Source: Anaerolineaceae bacterium (GTDB lineage: Bacteria; Chloroflexota; Anaerolineae; Aggregatilineales; Phototrophicaceae). From it: DNA of 64,000 nucleotides. Shown one piece after another: positions 1 to 8,808 of this stretch. The stretch's first letter is position 1. Each line of letters begins with the position of its first letter. Both the position numbers and the translations under genes were made by a program. The DNA is taken from assembly GCA_020634165.1 (NCBI GenBank), contig JACKCF010000001.1, forward strand, positions 930,001 to 994,000, given 5' to 3'. Under the pieces are notes generated by a model. It saw nothing but the letters and a program-made list of their open reading frames with translations, was not told where the DNA came from and did no database searches.

Positions 1-519
1 CCTATAGGACGCATTCGTCGCAATCACATAATCTGCGGCTTTGAACGTCGCGATTTCCAGCGCCATCAATGCCCGATAGACCTTTTCGCTGCCTTCTTCG
101 CCAAAGCGCGAATAGCGATACAACTCCGGTGAAAGATCATGATGGTCAAAGACGAATGTTTTGCCGAGCAGTTTGTACATCCGCGCGATGATGAAATACA
201 GATCGGGCGGGTTATGCGCATGGATGACATCAAAGCCGCGTCGCAGAAAGCAGTACAGACTGTAGAAAAAGGCCATCACCAGCGAGTAACCATATTCCAC
301 TGCATAGCCGATCAGACCTTCGCCGCCAGGTGGGGGTGGATAGCTGTAGACGCGCACACCCTCATGAACATCATGCGAAAAACGGCCCTTGCTGTGCGGG
401 CAGATGACCGTCACGGTATAGCCTTCTTTTGCCAGCGATTGCGCTTCCTGTCGGACGCGAATATCTTTTAGATAGGGGTTGTTCTCTAGCAGCATCAGGA
501 TGCGCAAGGGCTTTTGCAT
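1..519 (-). CDS. GT4-type glycosyltransferase, N-terminal part (continues past left edge)
   Basis: The 173 codons present start at an ATG whose complement lies at 517-519, preceded by an AAAGGA-like ribosome site. The protein begins MQKPLRILMLLENNPYLKD and has the N-terminal Rossmann features of GT4/GT-B retaining transferases: the basic 'RVRQEAQSLAKEGY' helix, 'VTVICP', the 'FDVIHAHNPPD' strand-loop, and 'FVFDHHDLSPELY'. This family transfers sugars from nucleotide-sugar donors in the cytoplasm. The donor-binding C-terminal half lies outside the window, so the substrate cannot be inferred. It is the last visible gene of the leftward polysaccharide operon, 31 bp after asnB. It is truncated only by the window edge. 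No ORF was listed for this region because there is no stop codon inside the window. Confidence 0.85.
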   Translation of the reverse strand, partial: MQKPLRILMLLENNPYLKDIRVRQEAQSLAKEGYTVTVICPHSKGRFSHDVHEGVRVYSYPPPPGGEGLIGYAVEYGYSLVMAFFYSLYCFLRRGFDVIHAHNPPDLYFIIARMYKLLGKTFVFDHHDLSPELYRYSRFGEEGSEKVYRALMALEIATFKAADYVIATNASYR

Positions 520-550
520 GCGAAGAAAATCGTCCTTTGGTGACAGGTTG

Positions 551-2497
551 CTAGTTGGCGACGTGGTCCACTTCGATGACTGGGGTCACGTCAGCGACGG
601 GCCTGCGCGCGCCGTCAATGAACTGCTGCTGCCAGATTTCCAGGGTCAGCAGACCATAGATCATGGTGGTGTGGTCGGCGAAATTGCGTTCGTGTTCGTC
701 GAGCAGTTTGCTGACAAAGTCATAGTCGAACAAACCGCGCTGTTTGACGCGCTCTGGCGAAAGCATATCGCGTGTGTATTCACGGGCATCCTGGCGCAGC
801 CATTTGGGTACAGGTACCGGGAACCCCTTTTTCTTGCGGTTGATGATCTCATCCGGCAGCCAATTATCGCCAGCCACTTTCTTAAGCAGGTATTTGCGTT
901 GGGTGCCCATCATTTTGTATTTGGCCGGCAGACGACCCGCGAATGCGACCAGTTCCTTGTCCAGCAGCGGAACGCGCCCCTCCAGCGAAGATGCCATCGT
1001 CAGCTTATCGCCCCGAATGAGCAGGTAATCCGGCAGCCACAGCTTCAGGTCCATATACGACAGGCGATTAACGCTGCTTTTGGCTTCAGTGCCTTCAAGC
1101 GTATGCTGGATGATGTACTTCACCAGCGATTGATCCAGCTTTAGCTGGCGTTTTACATCCTTCGTCAACAGATGCTTCTTGTTGTCTCTCGTAAACTGCG
1201 GAATCCAATGAGCGAAGCGAGAAGCTTCATCCTCCATTGAAAGGGCATACAACGCGCTCTTGACGCGGCGTAGCTGCGGCAGCGTTTCCAGGGCGGTACG
1301 CGCCATTTGCTTGCCAAACTGTGGAATCCGCTGGAATAGCGGTGCATAACGTTCGCCGACGTAGCGGCCATACCCCGCGAAAAGCTCGTCGCCGCCTTCG
1401 CCCGTGAGCACCATCTTCACATGCTCTGATGCCAACCGCGCCACCAGGAAATAAGCCACCTGGGCATAATCAGCAATCGGCTGGTCCATGTGCCAGACCA
1501 TGTCTTCCAGATGGTCCATGAAGTGTCCGGCGTTGATGAGTAGCTCATGGTGATCCGTCTTGAACTTTTCTGCGACAACGCGCGCATAAGGCAGTTCACT
1601 GTAGTCAATGCCATCATCACCAAAGCCAACCGAGAATGTTTTTACGGGCTGGTCCAGTAGTTGCGACATAATTGCCACAACCGTGCTGGAATCCACACCG
1701 CCGCTGAGGAATGCGCCGAAGGGAACATCACTCATTAGCCGCATGTTGACGGATTCATGCAGCAGGTCTTTTAGTTCACTGGCGTAATCATCTTCGGTTT
1801 TGGTGGGGTCTGCCTTTTCATTGAACTCAACGTCCCAGTACTGATGCGTGACCACCCCATCTTCTGAACACACCATCCAGTGGCCCGGTGGCAGCAAATA
1901 GACATCCTGTAAGAGTGTCCCAGGGGCAGGTACATAACGCAGCGTCAAATACTGGTTGAGTGCATAATGATCGAGCAATGGCTCAAAGTCAGGGTCGGCC
2001 AGCAGGGCTTTAATTTCTGAGGCGAACAGCAGGCGATCACCCTGTTGCGTGTAATACAGCGGCTTGATGCCCAGATGATCGCGCGCAATGTAGACTGTCC
2101 GTTCGACCTTATCCCAGACGGCGAAGGCGAACATGCCGCGCAGGTGGTCAGCACAATCTTTACCATATTCCTCGTACAGATGCACGATCACTTCAGTGTC
2201 GGATTCAGTGGTGAAAATGTGGCCGCGGGCTTGTAATTGTTTGCGAAGTTGATGGTAATTATAAATCTCGCCATTGAACACCAGGGCATAGCGCTTGTCT
2301 TCGTTGAACATCGGCTGATTGCCCGTAGAAAGCGCGATGATGCTCAGGCGGCGCATGCCAAAGGCGAAGGCATCATCCTCATAGCGACCTTCATGATCTG
2401 GCCCACGATGGTAGATGCTCTGCAACATGCCAGCGAGTATGCCAGGGGTTACCGGGTCCTGATGCTTATAATTATAAATACCGCAAATACCACACAT
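551..2497 (-). CDS. asnB: Asparagine synthase (glutamine-hydrolysing)
   Basis: This 648-residue protein has the full two-domain AsnB layout. The N-terminal class-II glutaminase has catalytic Cys2 (MCGICGIYNY), 'HRGPD', 'NGEIYNY' and 'RDHLGIKPLYY'. The ATP-pyrophosphatase synthetase domain has the PP-loop SGGVDSS near residue 265, 'TGEGGDELFAGY' and the 'RGDKLTMASSLEGRVPLLD' block. It converts aspartate, ATP and glutamine to asparagine. Members embedded in polysaccharide operons may instead amidate a uronic acid or peptide substituent, and the setting between glycosyltransferases makes that a real alternative. The start is chosen because Cys2 must follow the initiator Met; a GAGGA site precedes it. 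It lies 27 bp after the upstream GT4 gene and 31 bp before the next, so it is probably co-transcribed. Confidence 0.95.
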   Translation of the reverse strand: MCGICGIYNYKHQDPVTPGILAGMLQSIYHRGPDHEGRYEDDAFAFGMRRLSIIALSTGNQPMFNEDKRYALVFNGEIYNYHQLRKQLQARGHIFTTESDTEVIVHLYEEYGKDCADHLRGMFAFAVWDKVERTVYIARDHLGIKPLYYTQQGDRLLFASEIKALLADPDFEPLLDHYALNQYLTLRYVPAPGTLLQDVYLLPPGHWMVCSEDGVVTHQYWDVEFNEKADPTKTEDDYASELKDLLHESVNMRLMSDVPFGAFLSGGVDSSTVVAIMSQLLDQPVKTFSVGFGDDGIDYSELPYARVVAEKFKTDHHELLINAGHFMDHLEDMVWHMDQPIADYAQVAYFLVARLASEHVKMVLTGEGGDELFAGYGRYVGERYAPLFQRIPQFGKQMARTALETLPQLRRVKSALYALSMEDEASRFAHWIPQFTRDNKKHLLTKDVKRQLKLDQSLVKYIIQHTLEGTEAKSSVNRLSYMDLKLWLPDYLLIRGDKLTMASSLEGRVPLLDKELVAFAGRLPAKYKMMGTQRKYLLKKVAGDNWLPDEIINRKKKGFPVPVPKWLRQDAREYTRDMLSPERVKQRGLFDYDFVSKLLDEHERNFADHTTMIYGLLTLEIWQQQFIDGARRPVADVTPVIEVDHVAN

Positions 2498-2524
2498 AAC
2501 AGTCCTCAGATGTTTTGACTCTTT

Positions 2525-3508
2525 TTAGTCGTTGGGTGTGGTGGTCATTTCTGCTACGATACGCTTCCCCCACGCCTCTTCATATATTGGTATGATCTGG
2601 GATACAGTCCAATCGACATTCATACGGGTAATCGCCTGCGTATTCTGGATGCGTTCGCCGCTTTTCAGCACCTCAACCAGTTTTTGCGCAATATCTGCCG
2701 TATCTTCTGTCGCAATCGTACAGTGATCGACCTGTTCGATGATGGAGGCTACATCGCCAACGTCCAGAGAGACAACCGGCAGCGTACAAGCGATGGCTTC
2801 GCGCACGGCTACTGGCGACCCCTCGTGGTCAGACACCAATATAAAACCATCTGAAGCTTGCATATACTTTGCAACCATCTCGCGCGGCTTTGCAAATACC
2901 GGCAGCAGTTCGACGTCTTCGTCAATCTGTTCCCGGACGAGCGCCAGTGCGGCCTCAGCCAGGTAGTAGCGTTTTTCTGTGCGCTTAGGGTTATACGGGA
3001 ACAGGATATAGCGCGTGTTCGGATGCAATCCCAGTTCAGCGCGCGCCTGGATTTGCGAACCTGGCTTAAAAATATCTGTGTTGATGCCAAAGGGAATGAC
3101 GTGCGTCGGCTGGGTATGACAGTATTGGGCCATCTGGTCGGACATGACGATGGCGCTGTTGACCACGCGCGATACCGTCCGCCCAATCTGGCCGTCACGC
3201 GCATGGCTCATACCCTCGATGCCACCCAAAATATCTGTTCCCTGGAAAGTGACCACCACCGGCAAGGTGAACTGTGCCCGCGCGATTAGCCCGCAATGGC
3301 CATAAAACGCATGGATCAGGTCATACTTGCGTCGTTGCAGCATGGTCCCTGCAACGAACTGAGCGGCTTTTAAATAGCTTTTCTTGTTATGTACATGGAT
3401 AGTATAAACATCGTATGTGATGCCATAAGCCAGCAATCCGTCCAGATGATCCTGAATGGCGGGTGATGGGCTGGTCTGGCTGGCCGTGGTAATGGCGAGG
3501 ATGTGCAT
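2525..3508 (-). CDS. GT4-family glycosyltransferase
   Basis: This 327-residue cytoplasmic GT-B protein has an N-terminal acceptor domain with 'YDLIHAFYGHCGL', 'VVVTFQGTDILGG' and 'VIPFGINTDIFKP', the classic GT4 linker between domains. The C-terminal donor domain has 'FPYNPKRTEKRY' and the EX7E-like region 'SDHEGSPVAVREAIACTLPVV'. Here the usual E(G/S)(F/S)...E motif reads E-G-S-P-V-A-V-R-E, which fits retaining GT4 enzymes acting on nucleotide sugars. It sits 39 bp after the GT2 gene and 27 bp before asnB in the leftward polysaccharide operon, so it most likely adds one sugar of the repeat unit. Donor and acceptor cannot be read from the sequence. Confidence 0.9.
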   Translation of the reverse strand: MHILAITTASQTSPSPAIQDHLDGLLAYGITYDVYTIHVHNKKSYLKAAQFVAGTMLQRRKYDLIHAFYGHCGLIARAQFTLPVVVTFQGTDILGGIEGMSHARDGQIGRTVSRVVNSAIVMSDQMAQYCHTQPTHVIPFGINTDIFKPGSQIQARAELGLHPNTRYILFPYNPKRTEKRYYLAEAALALVREQIDEDVELLPVFAKPREMVAKYMQASDGFILVSDHEGSPVAVREAIACTLPVVSLDVGDVASIIEQVDHCTIATEDTADIAQKLVEVLKSGERIQNTQAITRMNVDWTVSQIIPIYEEAWGKRIVAEMTTTPND

Positions 3509-3547
3509 GCGCGTTCTTCATCCTGTATTTTTGTGAGCTGATGAAAA

Positions 3548-4432
3548 TTAACTCGGATGGACCTGGGCGACTTCTGGCGGCGTCAGGGCCTTCTTAAAGC
3601 TTTTCGTCACGACGAAAGTCGGCGAATATCGGATCGCCGTTGCGATGTACTGCAACGTGCGCCCATAATCTCGGAAGCGAAATGCACGCTTTGCCAGTCG
3701 CAGATAGGCATAGGCGGTCTTTTCTGGTGTCATCCAGTACATTTGGGGCAGATGCCGCCGTAGAATTTCCGCATGCAGTGGATAGACGCGCTTCTGCTGG
3801 GTGCTCGTCAGCGAGCGCGGGTGCTGGCGATACAAAAACAGGTCTTCGTGCACGGGCATGATTTTGCACTGGATCATCGACCGAACCCAGATATCCAGGT
3901 CCTCAGCCAGGAAGAGGTCTTCAGCATAGTAGCCGACCTTGTCGAAGACTTCTTTCCGACGCAGATGACACACGCCAATCACATTGTGGATGCCCAGTTC
4001 CTGCGGGTCGCCAACGGTGATGCGCCGGATAGGCTTACCTTCAGTGTCGATTTCGCTGTAGTCAGTGAACATGAGGTCCACATCAGGGTGCGTTTCCATG
4101 TAATTGACCATGAATGCCAGCGCATTTGGCCGCAGCAGGTCATCATCGGACAGCCAGGTATAGTAGGCCCCCTTCATATTGCGCACACCCGTATTCAGCG
4201 CGCCAGGTAGCTTCTTATTGGCTTCATGACGGATGCTGCGAATACGGTCGTCCATCGCCACATAACGGGCGATATACTCTGGCGAATCGTCGGTGGAGGC
4301 ATCATCAACGATGACGAGTTCCCAGTGTGGGTAGGTCTGGTCGAAACAGCTCTGGATCGCTTCGGCCATATATTTTTTGCCGTTGTAAGTCGGCATCACG
4401 ATAGAAACAAGCGGTGACGCGCTTTGCGACAT
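3548..4432 (-). CDS. GT2-family glycosyltransferase
   Basis: This is a GT-A transferase of about 294 residues. After a short lead comes the family start 'PLVSIVMPTYNGKKYMAEAIQS', then 'WELVIVDDASTDDSPE' (nucleotide-binding Asp pair) and 'YYTWLSDDDLLRPNAL' (the DxD-like metal site). A C-terminal region carries 'FLAEDLDIWVR', the usual ED catalytic-base motif. No transmembrane segment is evident, so it is probably peripheral at the inner membrane. The ATG at 4432 follows AGGGAG with suitable spacing. An in-frame start at 4465 would add 11 residues without a better site. It lies 51 bp after the polymerase/ligase-like gene and is part of the same leftward operon. Confidence 0.9.
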   Translation of the reverse strand: MSQSASPLVSIVMPTYNGKKYMAEAIQSCFDQTYPHWELVIVDDASTDDSPEYIARYVAMDDRIRSIRHEANKKLPGALNTGVRNMKGAYYTWLSDDDLLRPNALAFMVNYMETHPDVDLMFTDYSEIDTEGKPIRRITVGDPQELGIHNVIGVCHLRRKEVFDKVGYYAEDLFLAEDLDIWVRSMIQCKIMPVHEDLFLYRQHPRSLTSTQQKRVYPLHAEILRRHLPQMYWMTPEKTAYAYLRLAKRAFRFRDYGRTLQYIATAIRYSPTFVVTKSFKKALTPPEVAQVHPS

Positions 4433-4483
4433 ATTGGTTACGTGCTCCCTGTAAAAACCCCTCAAAACCCCTGATTGTGTTGC

Positions 4484-6049
4484 TTATTGTGTTGTTGCAG
4501 CCGACGACATCCGGCGTCGTGCCACTTGCCTGGATGGCTCTGGTGCTTCCGCTTCCTCTGGCTCCAGCGCCTGTGTTCGGATGATGACCTCATTCAAGCC
4601 GATGATGAGTCCGGCGATAGGCGTCCAGGTCAGGTCAGTCAGGATCGGATCGACGATGGCGCTGAACAGGATACCCACCAGCGAGATCGAGAAGCCCATG
4701 ACAATCGGTGAGTAAATCACCCTGACCTTTCGCCAGTAGACCACACCACGTCCCACCGCAATCAGCTTGAATGATAGCAGCGCCAGATAACCCACAATGC
4801 CCGTCTTAATCATGATCCAGAAGTGGCTGTTGTGGATGTAGTAAATGCCTTCTTGCTCGATGTCACCGTCATCCAGCTCTGGCACAACCGGACGATAGGC
4901 TGCGCCCATCCCCAGGCCAAAAATGCGCGGCGGCCAGATGTATTCCATCGCGTATTCATTTTCGATACGCCGCCATTCCAGGCTGCTGGTGCGGGCTTCG
5001 TTGTCATAGCGGGCGTTGAATGTCTCCGCCTTAAAGGTCGAGGTAAAGCGACCAACAATGGTCGTAATCGTCGCCGCCAGTTCAGATTCCGGCGCAACGA
5101 CGAATATGCCGCCGATCACGACGAACGCAATCGCCGCCATGCGCAGCATAAACATGATCAAATAGCTTCGCCGTCGCGAATCCAGCACTACCAGGAACAG
5201 GAACGTCACAATCGCGGAACTGACCCAGAAATTGCGGTTGAACGTCAGCAGAATGCCGATGCCCAGCATCAACCAGGCAAGGAAGCGCGTCCTGCGGAAA
5301 AAGACGGCACGCTCCGGGAAGGCCAGCAGGGCGGTGAAGCTCATAAACCCTACCAGAATCAGATAGCGCCCAGCCGGGATGATACGCGCGATACCTTCGA
5401 CATCGGTCCCATCCTGGGCGAACTCCTCAATCCGACCATAGATGATCTGATTCTCATAGCCAACCAGGAACTGGGCGACCATCATCACCGCGACAAATAC
5501 GGCCAGCATCAGGAATGTGCGAATGATGATCTGCAACTGGCGCTCACCCTGGATCAGATGGCTGACGACAAAATACGAGGCATAATAACCCACATAGCGG
5601 ATTTCAGTCGTCGCCTGGTCAAGCACCGTCGTTCCGGTGATGAGGCCCAGCACAGTCGATAGCAGCATCATGCCCAGGAAGATCATCAGCGAGACGCCCA
5701 GGGCGTCCATCTGCACCGTAAAATCTTTTTGAACTGCTCGCCGGACGGCGACCAGTGCCAATAGTCCGACCAGGCCCAGGTCAAGCAGATTGAGGCTGCC
5801 AAAACCAATCGGGATTAACGGAATGGCATTGACATCCATAATGGTTGAATAACCAATGATGTTGGCGATGAGAATCGTCTCTGGGAATTTGAGGGCGATG
5901 GCAGCGCCGATAGCGGCGACCAAGAGCAGCGGCGCGATGATCGGTGGCAGCACCATCTGGGAGATGCCGATTGCCAATCCAACAGCGAGGCTGATGACAA
6001 CCTGGCTAAACGGATTGCTGATGAGGGCTCTCAGATTGGTGTAGGGCAC
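4484..6049 (-). CDS. O-antigen ligase/polymerase-like integral membrane protein (Wzy/WaaL superfamily)
   Basis: This 521-residue protein is strongly hydrophobic, with roughly a dozen predicted membrane segments, for example 'VVISLAVGLAIGISQMVL', 'IVTFLFLVVL' and 'LALLSFKLIAVG'. A large extracytoplasmic loop (about residues 330-400) contains 'YIHNSHFWIMIKTGIVGYLALL'. The H-N-x-x-L/F-like pattern in that loop and the following helix are the hallmark of the O-antigen ligase superfamily, which polymerises or attaches undecaprenyl-linked glycans at the outer face of the membrane. The start is GTG. The C-terminus is a charged, Glu-rich cytoplasmic tail. It is the first gene of the leftward operon. 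Whether it polymerises or ligates cannot be told from sequence. Confidence 0.82.
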   Translation of the reverse strand: MPYTNLRALISNPFSQVVISLAVGLAIGISQMVLPPIIAPLLLVAAIGAAIALKFPETILIANIIGYSTIMDVNAIPLIPIGFGSLNLLDLGLVGLLALVAVRRAVQKDFTVQMDALGVSLMIFLGMMLLSTVLGLITGTTVLDQATTEIRYVGYYASYFVVSHLIQGERQLQIIIRTFLMLAVFVAVMMVAQFLVGYENQIIYGRIEEFAQDGTDVEGIARIIPAGRYLILVGFMSFTALLAFPERAVFFRRTRFLAWLMLGIGILLTFNRNFWVSSAIVTFLFLVVLDSRRRSYLIMFMLRMAAIAFVVIGGIFVVAPESELAATITTIVGRFTSTFKAETFNARYDNEARTSSLEWRRIENEYAMEYIWPPRIFGLGMGAAYRPVVPELDDGDIEQEGIYYIHNSHFWIMIKTGIVGYLALLSFKLIAVGRGVVYWRKVRVIYSPIVMGFSISLVGILFSAIVDPILTDLTWTPIAGLIIGLNEVIIRTQALEPEEAEAPEPSRQVARRRMSSAATTQ

Positions 6050-6181
6050 GTTGATTTATCCGTTCTCTGGGTGGCTGTTTGGCCACCACATCGACCTGAT
6101 CTTACGCCATTTGACCTTGCCAGCACCATAAATTGTGTTGGCATTGGGGGACAATCTTTTGTTTCTCATCGGTGGCTTTGG

Positions 6182-6224
6182 CGCATTATTCCAGCCTATA
6201 ATCGGCCATACGATCAATAATGCG
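6182..6224. repeat. 9-bp inverted repeat around a TATAAT-like hexamer (possible operator)
   Basis: CGCATTATT at 6182-6190 and AATAATGCG at 6216-6224 are exact reverse complements separated by 25 bp. The spacer contains TATAAT at 6197-6202. This could be a dimeric regulator site over a promoter, or chance in an A/T-rich spacer. No regulator gene is adjacent. Confidence 0.35.
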
Positions 6225-6380
6225 TTGATTGTTGTGGCCTGTATCCTTAGCTTAACAAGCCTACCTTGTTAGAATTGAGAAAGACTCAACTCATTTAAGG
6301 ACTTACCTTATAGACGCCAGCCCAAACCCTAAGTATTATGATACATAACGGCGAGTAGAACAACGTCTATTTTGTCGTTC

Positions 6381-6406
6381 GGGACATTTGGGACATTTAG
6401 GGACAT
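6381..6406 (+). repeat. Direct GGGACATTT repeats upstream of the Wzz/BY-kinase start
   Basis: The unit GGGACATTT occurs at 6381-6389 and 6390-6398, followed by AGGGACAT at 6399-6406. The last copy also supplies the G-rich ribosome-binding sequence for the ATG at 6418. Phased 9-bp copies next to a ribosome site could bind an RNA-binding or DNA-binding regulator, or be a slippage product. Confidence 0.5.
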
Positions 6407-6417
6407 CGTATACCGTT

Positions 6418-8748
6418 ATGGAAATTGCAGAGCTTTTTGCCATTCTCTTCAAGCGCAAGTGGATCATCATTGCGACGACCACCGCTGCGATCTTGGGGAC
6501 CATCTTGGCTATCAGCCGCTTAACGCCTGTCTATGAAACATACGCCACGCTGCGTGTGATGACTGTCACCGTTGGCGATCTGACTTGGGTGGACTATAAC
6601 CTGTCTTATACCAAGCTGCTGGCCAATACCTACACCACGCTTTCGACCAGCGGCCCCATCTATGATCGCATCCGTGCCGAGCTTGGCATTCAGGACGTGC
6701 CGGAAATCACGGTAGAACAGGTTCCAAATACGGAACTGGTTTCGATACGTGTCGAGTCGGAAGATCCGCAGTTGGCGGCTGATGTGGCCAATGTGCTCGT
6801 CAATACCCTGATTGAGGAAGGTACCAACGTTTTTTCTGAAGACCTCGCCAATTCGGAACGGGTCTTGCAGGAGCTGGAGCAGGAATCGCGCGAAAAGTTA
6901 ACTACCATGCGTGAAGAGTACCGGACGCTTCTCGGCGAAGAAGTTACGCCAGAATCTGCCGCGCGACTGGAAGAACTCGATCAGCAGATTTCGGTTGAGC
7001 AGAACAATTACCAGCGCCTGTCGAACCAGCTTGCAGATATTTCATACATTCGCGCGGTGCGGTCCAATCAGGTGCGCCTGGTCGAACCTGCATATGTACC
7101 GGATACACCCTCTGGTCCTAATACGACGCTGTATATTGTTCTGGGCGTAGGCGGTGGCTTCCTGGCAGGGGTGGTGCTGGCGCTGTTGTTCCATGTCTTG
7201 GATCGTCGTCCGCGCTCAGTAGTGGATTTTGCCGCTGAACATGGCCTGACGGTCATGGGGCGTATTCCCTCGATGTGGGGCGCGGAAGCCTCTTTGCTCA
7301 AGGCAAATGAAGAGTCGTTCCTGTTCCATACTTTTGAGCGATTAGCGATTGAGGTATTGCACGAAGTAGGTGGTGGCCATTTGCAGCGCCGCGCCAAGCC
7401 GGAAGAAATTGGCAAGCGTGCCATTTCGGTCGTCAGCGCCGCTGCTGATGAAGGCAAGTCGATGGTCGCGTTTGGTCTGGCGGTTGCCCTGGGGCGTCGT
7501 GGTCTGCGCACACTGATGATCGACGCTGATCTCAGTTCGATCCCGACTTATTCACCCTATGTCTATGGCCTGCCGCTACAGCAAAACCCATTTGACCTGA
7601 TGAACATCCGGCGCATTTTCTCACGCACGCTTGGCCGGACTTCTCCGGCACAGTGGGTGTCGATCCGCCTGGAAGATGGCTTCTCGATCAATGCCGCGCA
7701 GCCCTTCCCGCAGCATGACCTGCACCTCGCGCCGATTAGCAGCCTCAAGCCAGTGATAGACCCAACGCATATGCTCTCGATTGATGAAACCATCGATCTG
7801 TTTTTGCAGCATGTTCGGGATAGCTACGATTTCGTGATTATCGACAGTCCGCCCATGCTGCTGACCTCGGAAGCGGTTGATCTGCTGCCGCTGGTGGATG
7901 GCAGCCTGATTGTCGTCAGCGCGCGGGAAACGAATGAAGAGCAGGCCCATGAACTGGTCGAAATGATCCAGCGTACCGATGAACGCATTATCGGTGTCGT
8001 TGAAAATCACGCTGATGTCCGTGACCAGCACCAGAGTTACGAGCGCTATGCGGTCTACCGTCGTAAGAATGCTTACTTCCGTCGCATGATGCAGACCGTC
8101 AGCGAGCGCGTTGCCGAGATGGATAGCAATGTTCCCCAGGCGCCCCGCAACCGGACCGTGCGCCAGCCCGTGCGGACGGAGCCAATCCGTCGTGAGCCAG
8201 CGCGCCCACCTGTCCAACGGTCGCCTTACCAGGGGCCGGACGGCTTCGACGAACCGACCAAACCAGGGGCGCTGTACCTGAATGCTCAGGCGCTCCAGGA
8301 CAGCTTGCAGGAACCTGAAGAGATGCGCAGCGATGGTCTGGTGGATAATCAGTTTTACATAGGTAACGGCCATTCTAACGGCAATGGCTACACCAATGGC
8401 AACGGGCACACCAATGGCCACTCCAATGGTAATGGCTATGCCAATGGCGCTGACGCCAATGAGGAAAATGAGGCAGAAGCGATTGAGCCGGATGACCTGA
8501 CCATCATTGAGGGCATCGGGCCGAAGTACAGCGCAACGCTGTTTGAAATGGGCATCGTGACCTTCGCTGATCTGGCCGCCTGCACAGAAGCCGACCTCAT
8601 GGCGATCTTTAATGAAGCGGGGATGCGCAAACCATCCAGCATAAGCACTTGGGCGCAGCAGGCGCGTTTAGCCGCTGCCGAGGACTGGGCCGGTCTGGAA
8701 GCTTTACAGGAGCAGCTCACCGCAGGCCGCGAATCCTCAAATCCTTAA
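6418..8748 (+). CDS. Wzz-type chain-length regulator fused to a BY-kinase-like P-loop ATPase, with C-terminal HhH domain
   Basis: The domain order in 776 residues is as follows. Membrane segment 1 (about 15-37) is followed by a periplasmic Wzz region with a coiled coil (about 143-205), the 'PAYVPDTPSGPN' Pro-rich turn, and membrane segment 2 (about 238-260). The cytoplasmic BY-kinase domain has Walker A 'AADEGKS' (about 342-348), Walker A' 'LMIDADL' and Walker B 'FVIIDSPP'. Then come a basic Pro/Arg linker, an Asn/Gly-rich low-complexity stretch and a helix-hairpin-helix fold with 'IEGIGPKYSATLFEMGI' (about 690-750). Wzz/BY-kinases set polymer length and coordinate export. The usual C-terminal Tyr cluster is absent; four Tyr residues occur just after the ATPase core near 'SYERYAVY'. 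ATG 6418 is preferred over an in-frame TTG at 6388. Confidence 0.88.
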   Translation: MEIAELFAILFKRKWIIIATTTAAILGTILAISRLTPVYETYATLRVMTVTVGDLTWVDYNLSYTKLLANTYTTLSTSGPIYDRIRAELGIQDVPEITVEQVPNTELVSIRVESEDPQLAADVANVLVNTLIEEGTNVFSEDLANSERVLQELEQESREKLTTMREEYRTLLGEEVTPESAARLEELDQQISVEQNNYQRLSNQLADISYIRAVRSNQVRLVEPAYVPDTPSGPNTTLYIVLGVGGGFLAGVVLALLFHVLDRRPRSVVDFAAEHGLTVMGRIPSMWGAEASLLKANEESFLFHTFERLAIEVLHEVGGGHLQRRAKPEEIGKRAISVVSAAADEGKSMVAFGLAVALGRRGLRTLMIDADLSSIPTYSPYVYGLPLQQNPFDLMNIRRIFSRTLGRTSPAQWVSIRLEDGFSINAAQPFPQHDLHLAPISSLKPVIDPTHMLSIDETIDLFLQHVRDSYDFVIIDSPPMLLTSEAVDLLPLVDGSLIVVSARETNEEQAHELVEMIQRTDERIIGVVENHADVRDQHQSYERYAVYRRKNAYFRRMMQTVSERVAEMDSNVPQAPRNRTVRQPVRTEPIRREPARPPVQRSPYQGPDGFDEPTKPGALYLNAQALQDSLQEPEEMRSDGLVDNQFYIGNGHSNGNGYTNGNGHTNGHSNGNGYANGADANEENEAEAIEPDDLTIIEGIGPKYSATLFEMGIVTFADLAACTEADLMAIFNEAGMRKPSSISTWAQQARLAAAEDWAGLEALQEQLTAGRESSNP

Positions 8749-8777
8749 AGCAACACAGGTAATTGATAGTAATGAAG

Positions 8778-8803
8778 AAGGGCGCACAGGTGGCGCCCTT
8801 TTG
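8778..8803. terminator. Bidirectional intrinsic terminator
   Basis: An 8-bp stem AAGGGCGC/GCGCCCTT with a 7-nt loop is flanked by T residues on the + side and A residues on the other side. It lies between the convergent ends of the BY-kinase gene and the FAD oxidoreductase gene and can serve both. Confidence 0.8.
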
Positions 8804-8808
8804 CTTGT

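Larger units (their letters stand above)
6050..6417. promoter_or_regulatory. Divergent intergenic region between the leftward glycan operon and the Wzz/BY-kinase gene
   Basis: About 370 bp without a gene lie between two divergently transcribed surface-polysaccharide units, so promoters for both must be here. I see a small hairpin in the leader of the leftward gene (6070-6087), a 9-bp inverted repeat bracketing a TATAAT-like hexamer (6182-6224), a TTGAG/CTCAA pair (6275-6289), a TATGAT hexamer at 6337-6342, and three direct copies of a GGGACAT unit next to the rightward start. I could not find a -35/-10 pair with good spacing in either direction, so no promoter is assigned. Confidence 0.5.

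Noticed and set aside
479..1144. Long + strand reading frame opposite asnB
   Set aside because: Shadow of asnB: it lies fully antisense to a gene with complete motifs, and its product is Arg/His/Gln-rich with no family features.
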